From assembly GCA_050084985.1 (NCBI GenBank), contig JBITNC010000001.1:119970001-120034000 (forward strand): 64,000 nt of DNA, written 5' to 3'. This document shows positions 9,353 through 19,849 of this stretch, piece after piece (position 1 is the stretch's first letter; the number at the start of each line of letters is the position of its first letter). The translations under genes were made by a program, and so were the position numbers. Under the pieces are notes generated by a model. It saw only the letters and a program-made list of their open reading frames with translations, ran no database searches and was not told the origin of the DNA. Source of the stretch: Nageia nagi. Lineage: Eukaryota > Pinophyta.

Positions 9353-11523
9353 ATTTTTTTAATTCATATTAAAAACGGGATTTTGAGGATTCCTTACCTT
9401 TACAATCATACAAATGTAATAACTTGATTGAAACCAAAACAAGACTGCCATATTAAGGGCATAAGGGACTAGGCCATCATTGGCTATTACAAAACAAGAC
9501 TGGGAGATAATCCCCAAAACAGTAGTGTCAAGATACCTTAAGCAGCTTTGAGCATCCTCCTTCTAGAGGTTCCCCAAGGGAGAACCCTTTTTGTGGATAA
9601 ACTTTTTTTCAATTCCTTGAATACGAAAATAGTCTCCTTGGAGGAATCCAAGGCAAGCTTGATGAGGCATGAGTTAGTCTGGATGGCTTCCTCCATGCTT
9701 TCCAACTGGGTTTGCAGTATTTTCCCAGTCACAGTTGACTCCTTCCTTTTCAGCTTCTTCTCTATGGGAGTCACAGTGGGCAATCTGGATTTCTCTTTCT
9801 TTGGGCCTGATTTCTCAAAGTCATTTGTGCGACTGTTTTCTCCTCTTCGAGTGATTTCTAGTCTTCACTAAACTCTCTCTTGCAACAGGATTTCCCATAT
9901 ATGACTTGGCCACCGAAGGTGAATTTGAGTGGGCCTTTGAGCCCGTGTCCAACTCGCTTGAAAAAGAGTACACTATTAATATGTTGTGACTTGGTTTGGC
10001 TGTTGCCCACTTAGCTTACTTGTGCCTACATAACAAAATGAGAAGACCAACATGCTTTGGAGCCACCAACTTCCCTGACTACACTACCATGGCATATTTC
10101 TCCACTGATTTGAACAAGAAAAAGGGGATGTTCATAAGTTGTTTCTCTTGAATGTGGTTCATGAAAGCTCCTCATGCTGTCTTGACTCTCATTTAGAGTG
10201 AGGAATTACATGATAACCAGGACAACCCTCCCCCACGGTTATGAAAGAGAATCCCGTTGGTAGCCATATGAGAAGCGGACGCAAGGCTTGCTTGGCTCTC
10301 CATCCTGTTTGCAAAAGAGATCAACCTTGTTTTTTAATGAGTGTTTTTCCCTTAGTAAGTTGATACCCTTTGCATCCAACCCTGAAACCTCCGCCAACAG
10401 ATCCTCTGAAATTCAAAATTTAACCCAACGAGTAGAAAATTTCCCGTCCTTCCAAGAGTGGGCCAAGGTGGTGGCTAGTTTCATGTCTATTGGTGGGAAT
10501 TTCTTGAGGAAGTTCCACAAACTCCCCTGCTCCAGAATGGCCTTAACTCCTTGTCCGCTTGCAAAGATGTTGGTTCCATCTACCCTATAGCTATGGAAAC
10601 AAACACACAGAGAGAACTAAACAAGCAAATATCAAAAAATAAATGCAGTAGTTGTTTATCACGCAAAATAATTAATGCAATCTCGTGGAGAGTTGGGATC
10701 GCCACTCCATGCAATTAAGACATCGTTGGATGCCACCTTCACACAATCCCATCTATGCACTCAATTGCTTCATGCCAAATCATAATGGAATTTGGGGTAC
10801 ACAACCCCCACATCGCCCGATGAGTAATGCTGCTTAAAATTTCCTTTGAATCAATGTCCAACAAAGCATCGTCAAGTCGATGTTTTCGACCATCATGCCC
10901 ATTCATACAAATCTTACCACCTAGGGGAAAAATCAACTTGCCAACTCGTGAGCTTTGAAGTCTGCAACGGCCCCTTTGAGAGATGTGCACTAAGTATAGG
11001 GGACTTGTTCGCCAATAAACCATAGGCTTCTAGTTGGGTAGGCTGGGACATCTTCCAACCATTTTGTCAATTGTTACTAGGAGGTTGTATTCCATCATTG
11101 AAATCTGTAGATACTAACATGAATAGTGTTTTTGGAAAATCCTCCTTCCAAATGGAGAGTTCTTCCTGGAGAAGCCCCTGATTGGCCAGGTAGTCTGCTA
11201 CCTTATTTCCTTCCTTCTAAGTATGTTTAATATGATATTTTGCCATTTCAGAAGGCCAAGATTTAATCTCATCAAAGAGCCTAATGAGATTGCAACTAGG
11301 CTCTTGCGAGCCCTTAAGAGTGTTGATTATGTTGAGTGAGTCCCCCTCAGTGATGGTTCTTTCAAATCCTCCTTTCAAGAGTTCTACCCCTTGATACAAA
11401 GCTCTAGCTTCAGCAAAAATGGCTAGATTGGTGCCCTATGTTCTCAGCAAAGGCTAGGATGAGTTCTCCTTTGTCATTTTGGATAATTCCTTCGATCCCT
11501 GAGTCTCCATTGGCGGGTGTGTC
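9353..11523 (-). mobile_element. LINE-like remnant with RNase H domain
   Basis: On the minus strand 11,523-11,150 reads as a plant LINE-type RNase H (RVT_3) with two in-frame stops. It begins ANGDSGIEGIIQNDKGEL (the family has DGA..GNPG...GGVIRD), continues with YQGVELLKGGFERTITEGDS and NIINTLKGSQEPS, and ends near 11,190 with NKVADYLAN. The left end carries the poly(A)-type tail shared with 6735-6830 and 16,885-17,050. Between them (10,600-9540) are minus-strand frames with patterns such as ISEDLLAEVSGLDAKGINLL and a charged coiled-coil-like piece at 9783-9538. I cannot place these in a named family, so they may belong to a second element. Confidence 0.55.
11217..11399 (-). pseudogene. RNase H domain fragment (non-LTR retroelement)
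   Basis: Sixty residues contain the E-G-D-S catalytic-region motif (TITEGDSLNIINTLKGS) and the following helix NLIRLFDEIKSW. In the LINE family this domain removes RNA from the hybrid. The first catalytic aspartate region lies upstream at about 11,515 but is separated by two stop codons, so the domain is dead. Confidence 0.65.
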
Positions 11524-12880
11524 CATTTGACTAGAGGTTTGCTCTCTAGGTGAAGGTTGCAGTTCTATTTGGACTATATTCAGGCATATACTTTTCGAGG
11601 CTACACTTCAATTTCTGTCAATATTTGTTTCTGTTTGACGAAGCTATAACAAAGTCCTCGTTTTTGAGAACCTCTCATAACTTGGAAATCATGCAAAAGT
11701 TTGAGAAATTGGCTAGTGTCAAAGTCCTCGTGGAAAAATTGTGGGATTTTAGTTTGCCAGTTGGCTGAGTTTGCTAAATAACGTCTGCAAACAGTCAAAT
11801 TTCGATGTCATAGCTAACTTTAAAGAGGGGAGCACCCAAAAACATTTGAATTTCATATTAGAATATTTGCACTATTTTGTCAAAACTGGAAGGGAATGAG
11901 GTGGTCTGCATCAGCACTGTTGGAGATCTACATAGTTACACTGGGGGTTCCCTTGAATAGACACATAGACCTATTTGGGTCTACCAAGCAATAGACCAAG
12001 GTATCATTAGCATTTGGAGACCTTTTATTTCACATCAACAACTGTGCAACCATAAACTCATTAAGTTTCTTAAAGTTAGATTCTGATTTGTTTTCTCCTT
12101 TCGCCAAATGCCAATTAATACAGTCCAACTTTCAGACAACATAACTTCTGTGTATGGAAGCTTTTTTAGTCCATGTTTCTTGTGAAGCCAAAGGGAAATC
12201 TAGAAGTTGAGGCTTTCATTGTTTCTGCTCTTTGTTCTCCTTACTGTTAAATTTTTTAGTATATACATTTGGGTATGTCATGATATCAAATGAGGACATT
12301 GTTATTTTCTTGTTTTTTGTCTGTCATTTGATTACCTTTAATATGTATTTGGGTATGTGGTAAAATTGGATGAAATTCTTACGAAGGGAAAGTCTTGTAC
12401 ATATTATTGTCATTTTAAAAGTGATCAGTGTTTGGTGGAGAAGATACCAAAAATCTTCAAAGAATGCCTGAATCAGACGCATTCCTTCTTGAAAATTTTG
12501 TTGTTATATAGATGCTTACAAGTTTTAAGATACTATTAAGGACAGGCAATTGCCTTTGTCTGAATTGTTATCAAGCATCTTGTATTTTGAATGTTATTAA
12601 TTCATATAAATAATATTTTACACTAACTTATACTAGAGTGAGGATTAAGTATGAAAGAGGGTACATAGCTTTCTGACAGTATTTTATGCATCTATCTGTT
12701 GTTTATTCCATGAGCATAGGGGATTGTAACCCGGCTTATGTAGATATTGACCTTTGTGTAATTTAGAAGTGTTTTTTTGCAGGATATAATATCTACAATC
12801 AAGTTATTTATAATGTTGAGGCTCTATGCCTTTTGTACAGAACTTGATTAGGTTTTTCCTTGTTTCCTTTGGTTTTCTAG
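11524..12880. other. no gene seen
   Basis: AT-rich, with short frames only. The 12,357-12,539 frame has no recognised domain and no clear splice borders. Probably intron sequence if the candidate exons on either side belong to one gene. Confidence 0.4.
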
Positions 12881-12956
12881 ATATGTAAGCTTATCTTCTG
12901 AAGCTCATTGTACTGTTGCTCAAGGCCTTGAAATCTTCTACCAGGATTTCATCTTG
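12881..12956 (+). CDS. candidate internal exon of unidentified gene
   Basis: A very good acceptor (a long T-rich tract ending TTTTCTAG at 12,880) and a GTAATC donor at 12,957 bound 76 bp. The segment reads YVSLSSEAHCTVAQGLEIFY then QDFIL. It starts with one base of a split codon and ends in phase 0. The family is not recognised. A weak further candidate lies at 13,289-13,343 (LVLNVTAAKLPTAFDCN) with poor splice signals. Confidence 0.42.
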
Positions 12957-13549
12957 GTAATCTGTTCAAGAATGTTTACAGGAAAGGATCGAATTTGTGG
13001 TATCTGTTGAAGAGGGTTTTCTAAATACTTAGCTCACATTTTGTGCAATATTAACTTGACTTTTCTGTAGTGAATAGGATTAAACTTATTTTTAGAGAAT
13101 TATGGTGTGCTTCCACAACGTGGAAGTTTATGCTTTGCAGGTTGTTCTTATGCTTGCTTTTATTGTTTTCCCAGTCTTCAGTAATTTGGTTCGATCATAA
13201 TGTTTGTTTTTTTAATTTAAATTCACAATAGAGATCACTTATTATGTTTACGATTTTCTTACATATTACCATGGTCGGTTAGTTCCTTGTTCTCAATGTG
13301 ACTGCTGCTAAGCTTCCAACTGCCTTTGACTGTAATGGTCAGGCTGTCTTCATTGTAGAATAATTGAATAAAGAACATTACAAGTGCTTATGTTCTGTAA
13401 TGCTTTCTTTTGGAAGATGAATTTTCATGTGGAATCTCTTTTTTATTGTAGGGTTATTGAACTACAGAAAAGTTTATTGGATGTTTCATAGTTCATACTA
13501 CTCCGTTCTAAATCTAGAAAATTTCTCTGAGAGCATGTCAATGTAATAG

Positions 13550-13680
13550 TTCGACTACATGAAATTTTAAGTCTTCTTCGGGAGACCATGATTGGCATGG
13601 ACCAGAAAATAGATATACAAGCTCTTGTAGCTCCTCGTACATCTCATATTGACAGGAATGCAATAAGGAGCCAGAGTCTG
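13550..13680 (+). CDS. candidate exon upstream of methyltransferase
   Basis: The segment lies between a TAATAG acceptor and a perfect GTAAGT donor at 13,681. After two bases of a split codon it reads RLHEILSLLRETMIGMDQKI, then DIQALVAPRTSHIDRNAIRS, then QSL, ending in phase 0. The methyltransferase frame downstream can be entered in phase 0 (acceptors before 14,054 or 14,087), so the two could be spliced together. However, plant HEMK2 proteins normally start only about 15-20 residues before EVYEPC, so this exon more likely belongs to a neighbouring upstream gene, or the locus makes a chimeric transcript. The family is not recognised. Confidence 0.45.
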
Positions 13681-14053
13681 GTAAGTCCCTGAGTTTTATA
13701 ATCTGCTTGGTTTTCAGGATTCTTAGCAAAACTTATTTTTGTGTGCAAGTAATCACATTAGCTTGGAAGGTATTGTTGATCCGTGGCCTTTTACAATTTT
13801 TTTGTTCATTGAACAATGTCCTTTCAATTGGAATTACCTTTTTATAAATCATCGTAAAAGATGGGGGAGTTGTGCAAATTCAAAAGTTAACTCAGTGGAG
13901 GAATTCATCATCCTCCCTTGATGTTGTACTGTATTGGCAATTTGAATAATTTCAGGGAAAATATATGCAGGAAAATGCCGTGAGAGCCTCCTATGTTGTT
14001 TATTGAGATTAATCACTCTGTAATAATGTAGGAAAATACTGTATTCCATACAG

Positions 14054-14830
14054 GTGATAATTCTTTTTGTTGTTGATTTCTTGAAGGTTTCCACATCCAC
14101 CCCACGCAGGAACAGTGCAGATATTCATCGTGTTGCACGCCACACAGAGGTTTATGAGCCTTGTGATGATTCATTTGCACTTGTTGATGCCCTTCTTGCG
14201 GATCGGGTCCACCTTGAGGAAGCTCGGCCTAGCTTGTGTTTGGAACTTGGATGCGGGAGTGGATATGTAATTACATCTTTGGCCCTTATGCTTGGTCAAG
14301 AAACTGGGATCCAATATCTTGCTACAGACATTAACTCTGCTGCCATTGAAGTGACACAAAAGACTTTAGCTGCTCATGGTGTACAAGCGGATGTTATTTT
14401 GACTGATCTTGTGTCAGGTCTGGAAAAACGTTTAGCGGGACTCGTTGATGTGCTTGTTGTCAATCCTCCTTATGTCCCAACTTCCGAGGATGAGGTTGGT
14501 GGTGATGCAATCACTGCCTCATGGGCTGGTGGTGAGAACGGTCGTACTGTCATAGACAAGATACTAGCAATTGTAGATGATCTTTTGTCAAGCAAAGGTT
14601 GGTTTTATCTTGTCACATTGACTGCCAACAATCCATCTGAAATCTGCTTGATTATGAAACAGAAGGGATATGCATCTCGAATTGTAGTGCAGAGGTCTAC
14701 AGAGGAAGAAAGCCTTCATGTACTTAAGTTTTGGCGTGAGCCTTCAGAACTTACAACTGATACTGGAACAAGCCCGCCTCAATCTTTATCACGACGCCTT
14801 GCTCGCCTGGCATTTTGGAAAAATGTATAA
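14054..14830 (+). CDS. HEMK2: HEMK2/N6AMT1-type methyltransferase, terminal exon
   Basis: This is a class I S-adenosylmethionine-dependent methyltransferase of the HEMK2/N6AMT1 family. In eukaryotes the family, with TRM112, methylates the GGQ glutamine of release factor eRF1. The 258-codon frame has the plant family start EVYEPCDDSFALVDALL (residues 32-48), motif I LELGCGSGYV (63-72), the acidic motif ATDIN, and the catalytic NPPYVP at 137-142 (DNA 14,462-14,473). It then has SWAGGENGRTVIDKIL, a GWFYLVTL strand and a C-terminal VVQRSTEEESLHVLKFW block, so the domain is complete to the stop. No ATG lies between the in-frame TAA at 14,024 and motif I. The first exon must be upstream, with entry at 14,054, 14,087 or (best splice signal, CCCACGCAG) 14,110. 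The body is uninterrupted by introns. The gene is probably functional but could be a captured retrocopy. Confidence 0.88.
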   Translation: MIILFVVDFLKVSTSTPRRNSADIHRVARHTEVYEPCDDSFALVDALLADRVHLEEARPSLCLELGCGSGYVITSLALMLGQETGIQYLATDINSAAIEVTQKTLAAHGVQADVILTDLVSGLEKRLAGLVDVLVVNPPYVPTSEDEVGGDAITASWAGGENGRTVIDKILAIVDDLLSSKGWFYLVTLTANNPSEICLIMKQKGYASRIVVQRSTEEESLHVLKFWREPSELTTDTGTSPPQSLSRRLARLAFWKNV

Positions 14831-15067
14831 AGCACAGAAGTTTTAACAGTAATGATAGTCTCTTTCAATGGCAAATTTTGTAATATTTTACCTTTTTTTT
14901 CTGTACAGAAGTATATGTCATATAGCATCAAAAAGTGGTCATATTTCGGGAATACTCATTTGCAGGCATATATCGAATCCAAAAGTACGGTGATTTTGTG
15001 GTTATAAATTTATAATGCCTGAAAATCATGGCAAACTGTTACATTCAATCCATTATGCTAATTTGAG

Positions 15068-15073
15068 AATAAA
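15068..15073 (+). terminator. candidate poly(A) signal of methyltransferase gene
   Basis: AATAAA lies 238 bp after the methyltransferase stop codon, followed by T-rich sequence. The distance is plausible for a plant 3' UTR. AT-rich near-matches closer to the stop exist, so the choice is tentative. Confidence 0.3.
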
Positions 15074-16884
15074 AGTGTCTTTGTTTATAAATTGCAAGAT
15101 TGTTCTTATTGTACTTAAAAGCATCAGCATACTCCTTTGAAATTTGTCAACGACCTGCTCTATCAATTGTGTTTACTCGTCAAGTAAAACTTCTATCAAG
15201 TAGCTTTTGACAACTAACGATGAATGAAAAAAACACCCTAACGTCTTGCAAATTTGAACAAAAGTTGGGCAAGTGACTAAACACATTGATTTATGTTTTA
15301 TGCTCTTGAATGATTGATGAAAATTATTTTTTTTGCTTCTTACCTGTGCAATCATAGTTGATTGAAATGTCTGAACGTAGCAATTATATGAAGTTAATAT
15401 ACTTTCGCCATTGATTTTTTTCTCGACTCCAAATGTTCAATATTTGGAGATCACGAGTAAATATTCCATCTGGTCCAGTCATTCAACTTCAACTTTGTAG
15501 CTAATTAGATTTTATAGTGCTTAATGATATTTTGTATTTAACACCTCTCCATGTTTTATGGAAAACTCTTGTCGACCTGTATTATCAACTTATTTTTAGA
15601 TTACAAGCTATTTGAAATCATTCCATCAACTAAGCTATTTAGAGCAAGTTTTGTTAGTCAAAATCGCAAATGAAATTAAAATAGATACTAATATACAACT
15701 TACACTTTCGAATGAGAATCTTTTGCCAGGTTATATGATGAACGAAGAATGTTTTGTGTATTGTTTAGTTATTCTATCATTGTCTTCCTGGATATATTGA
15801 TTTCAGACACAACTAGGTCAGATTCTTTTGAATCAGCTTTGTCCTGGGATGTTTCTTACATCAGAAGAAGGGAGAGTAAAATTATTTTGTGCTTAAGAGT
15901 TAGAAGTGAAATGAAATAAATGCATCTGACTAGATGAACAGAACCATTATGACCTGCACCACAAAGACAGCTCCAATCACCATATATAAAATTTGATATC
16001 ACAAAAATAATGATAATGGTATCCATAATACTTTCTATGAATGCGCATTGTAGTGGGGACTTGGGCCGTAGTCATCAAATCATGCCTTGAAACATGTTGT
16101 GAGCAGTATTCTAAAGGTGGCTGGTTAACAAGCAGTTCAATATTGTTGATGGCACAAGTATTTGCTATTTTGAGCAGATGAACTCCAACGAGATATTGTA
16201 GATTTACCCAAATCTTTACCTATAATATTAATCATCAGTATGCTTCAGGGTTTATCAATTCATATTTATGAACCAAAGTTATTCAGATGCAAGAGTGTAA
16301 ACATGTATCCTAAGGTAAAAAACTTGTGCTCCCCCTCAAAAGCTCTGCTCTTAAAGATTGCAGAAGTGCATACACTTTTCATGTTGCATTATTCTCCACC
16401 ATTTCTTTCTTAATGAGCTTCCTCTCATCGTTAATGTTCAATAGGTTAAGAGTGAACAAGTGTATACATCCATCTAGTTCCTTTTGATTCAATGAATTTG
16501 TAGTTGTTGGGATGTACCCGTAGTAAGGGGAGGATGTCAAGGAGCAGTATTCCTAGAAAGCTATTATACATAGAACCTGTGTGACCTCTGGTAACCCCTT
16601 GAGTCTTTCCTCTGCAATGCTAACTGAGGATAAATTTTGATTAGATCTTTTCTCTGCTCTTTTATCAAGCTTCTTATTTTTCGATTCATTGCAACATTGA
16701 GTAAAGAGATAGAAATTGAGGACACTTTATTACCACATTTTTTCATGAACCTTTCTATTTTCCTTTTTTTTGAAATCAATTGTGATTTACTTCCAACTCT
16801 CTCTGTTAATATTGCAATTTTCAATTGAATTCCATTTTTGATATACTCAAGTTTCCTTAAGTCTTCCTCAAATTCAGACTCTAT
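15074..16884. other. intergenic, no gene seen
   Basis: AT-rich sequence with short spurious frames on both strands. No domain, repeat or splice-bounded exon was found. Confidence 0.5.
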
Positions 16885-17050
16885 TTATTATTATTTTTAT
16901 TAAAAGGGTAAAGCGGTATTAATAAAAAAATTAGTTTTGAAAGGATCTCCAATAACCTTTTACAACTAAAGATATAACCTTGATTACAATATACATCATA
17001 AGGAGAAGGGACTAGGTATTCTCCTATATTCAAAAAGGTGAATGGAGCAA
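16885..17050 (-). mobile_element. LINE-like 3' tail
   Basis: The minus strand reads CCTAGTCCCTTCTCCTTATG, later TTGTAAAAGGTTATTGGAG, then ATCCTTTCAAAAC, and an A-rich end of (TAA)n/(AATA)n type. The same word order is found in the tail at 9353-9470 (CCTAGTCCCTTATGCC, TGTAAAGGTAAGGAATCC). No coding part is attached. Confidence 0.45.
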
Positions 17051-18009
17051 TGCTTAAGATTCTTAGCATAAAACACCTCCATGCTACAATATCTCATCAG
17101 TCAAAACAAAATATTGGCTCAAATACAATTTGAAGTAGAATTTAAAACACAACACAAATTAAATCATCACAACAGTAAAATTGTTATGTAGTTGCTTGAA
17201 GAGCATCCCCAGAGCCTTTAAAACTAACCACCCAATTCATATGTTCTAGCTTCCTTTGATTATTGATCATCTCTTTGATACCAAGATACGTTAAACTTGT
17301 CAAGTTTTTACCATATCTTACCTTGTTTCCAAACAAGATCCTTCCTCATCAGTCTTGTTGGTTATCTCATCATCAAATGTTTAAATAATTCCCTTCCTTG
17401 TTAAGGGCTTTGGAAGTCTAAATTTTATTATTTTTGAGAGGAATATGAAGGGTTATCACTTTTCTAAGCATTTAGGTTAGGATTTTTATTTTATTTCCTT
17501 TAGCTATTTCATTTTCCTTAGAATATGAATATTATAATATCATTTCATGAAGTTCTTTCTTTATTAGCTTCATTTGTTTGTATTAGGGTAAATATAGTAA
17601 TTATGATTCAATTATTTTAGCTTGAAAATCAAACATTAGCATTGTAGAATTCCTCACTTATAAGGAATGAGAAGGAAATTCACCTTATTTACATATTGCC
17701 TTTTATTGTGAAGATCTTATGAGAATGATTGCTAGTTGTACTAAGGAGAATCAATGTTGACTATCATATTAATACAATTTGTAAGTTGGTGGATCATGAT
17801 ATCTTGGTTAGTCTAGCGAGTTACTCACTTATTGTTATACATTTTTATTTTTATACTTATCTTTATAAAACAAAAAAACAAAAAAAAATTGAGAGAGGCA
17901 CTTATCCTTATGTTTGGATATATATATATATATATAGTGTAAAAATAATAGTAAAATATAAATAAAAGTTTATATTTGCATGCATTTCTCTTTCAATTTG
18001 CTATTTTGT
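17051..18009. other. no gene seen; contains AT microsatellite
   Basis: Apart from an (AT)n run at about 17,918-17,936, nothing was recognised. The 17,729-17,965 frame is AT-driven. Confidence 0.5.
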
Positions 18010-19760
18010 ATCTACACAAAAGATTGGTGAAATGTTTTTTAATGATTGAGAAAGAAGTTTTAAAGGAGAAAGTTAAAGGTGTAAAATTTCTCTCTTTCTA
18101 TTGATGAGGTGAAGGTTGTTGATAATACCTCTTGGATTTGTATACATGTCTATATAGTTGAAATCATTTGTAGGAACAACATCTACTTGTGGTGCACAAA
18201 TTCATGGAGAAGTATAATTCTAATTTTTTTTCAACTTGTAGTAACAAGTTTGAAAGATATAGTTGTAATGGATGATCATGTAGTAGCAATTAAGTTGATT
18301 TGCATTGGAGAAGCTATAATTTAAGGTCACCGAAATGGTCTGTGTGTTCAATTTTAGACTCTAGTTGCACCACAGAATGAATCTTATATACAAAATCATT
18401 AACAATTTCAGCAATGTTGCAAACGTTGAAGACTTTATCGATGAAATACATTCTTATTTTTTCCGCAATTTGAAAAGGGTTTTAGAGTTTGCGAAAGGAA
18501 TATCTGAAGGTAGAAAGTTACTTAAAAATATTGTTAAAAGATGGATCTCTTTATATGAACCTGCTCATAGAGTTTCTCAAGAGTGTCCAACTTTAATAGA
18601 TTTAATGTGGAGACATCAAATAGAAGTTTGATAAGGCAAAGGATTTACTAACCTATTTTACAAATTTTGAGATGTTGCTCACATTTTGTGGTATTCTTCC
18701 AATGTTGGATGAAATGCATACTTTGATAAAGCATGCTCAAGAAAGATCAATATATATTGTTTATTTCCTAAGTTTGAGAAAACAAGTGTGTCTTAAATAA
18801 CTTACACACATCTAGGGAATTATTTTCGAGACCAAAATTTGAGAGTTGGAATATTATAACATTTATAAAGAATTCTTAATTTCTTTTGCAGTTTGATTTG
18901 TTTGATTGCTTATATTTATTAGTTCGTGGAACAAAAATACAAATGAAAGTTACTTGTGAATGGATTTGGCAATTCCTAATGTTCAAGAAGTTCCCATGAG
19001 TATTGGAATATTATAACATTTATAAAGAATTCTTAATTTCTTTTGCAGTTTGATTTGTTTGATTGCTTATATTTATTAGTTCGTGGAACAAAAATACAAA
19101 TGAAAGTTACTTGTGAATGGATTTGGCAATTCCTAATGTTCAAGAAGTTCCCATGAGTAGGTTATTATTTGAGAATACTATAATTGATTCAAAGAGGAAA
19201 TTGGTTAATATTGCTCAATCTTTAGCAAGCAAAATACGAGGTTGTTATAAAGAGATGTGTTGCTTGAGGCCATGGGTCTAGTAAACCCCAATTTTTGGCA
19301 TGTAGTCCCAAAACAATCAAAAAATAGTATGGAGTTGGTGTATCATAAAAGTTTGATTGCTTTGGCCAAGCATTTTTTGTAAAACGGTGGAGGTAAATAA
19401 CAATGAAAGTTCAAGTATTTTGAACGATGAATGCTTGAAAGGGAAGTCAACTTATTTTTCTTTAACAATTAAGGAACAAGTTGATATTCATGCTAAATAT
19501 GGTGCTATAACATGATTATGGAGGAATCTCGATATGAGTAGTATCTTGCACGACACAATACATGAATATTTTGCATTACCCAACTTGTGTGTGACAATGA
19601 TCTTGGAATCTATGGAAGATTAAAGTGTTTTTAGCGTATTAAGTTTTGTAAAAATCTAAACTTTGTAATAAATTGGATAAAAAATTGGAAAATTATTTAA
19701 GAATATAGGTTTCACGTTATAATATAAACCAATTTCCTTACGAAAGATCTCTAGTAGTAT
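18010..19760 (+). pseudogene. hAT-family transposase (DUF4371 type), broken
   Basis: The order of blocks follows plant hAT transposases with a DUF4371 domain (ZMYM1-like). They are LSIDEVKVVDNTSWICIHVY (about 18,090-18,150), a GHRNGLCVQ block (about 18,330), HRMNLIYKIINNFSNVANVE, KRVLEFAKGISEGRKLLKNI and KRWISLYEPAHRV (18,365-18,570). They continue with TNFEMLLTFCGILPMLDEM (about 18,660-18,720) and the C-terminal hAT dimerisation signature (EYFALPNLCVTMILESMED, then FSVLSFVKS, about 19,565-19,660). Frameshifts, stops and a 157-bp tandem duplication break it. In intact elements this enzyme cuts and pastes the transposon. Terminal inverted repeats were not found. Confidence 0.75.
18846..19159 (+). 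repeat. perfect 157-bp tandem duplication
   Basis: 18,846-19,002 is repeated base for base at 19,003-19,159; I found no mismatch on reading both through. The unit starts TTGGAATATTATAACATT and ends TTCCCATGAGTA. As 157 is not a multiple of three, it shifts the transposase frame. Perfect identity inside an otherwise decayed element implies a recent event or an assembly artefact. Confidence 0.9.
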
Positions 19761-19849
19761 GAAAAGTTTTATAGATAGAAGAAGCATCACTAATGATATA
19801 ATAAAATCAAAAGATGGTGTCTAATTCCTTTGTTGCCTTGGATGTGTCT

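Noticed and set aside
13739-14100. Short frames on both strands between the candidate exon and the methyltransferase
   Set aside because: They sit in a probable intron with no splice-bounded open segment or known motif.
17918-17936. (AT)n run as a promoter TATA
   Set aside because: It is a simple microsatellite and not positioned before a usable gene.
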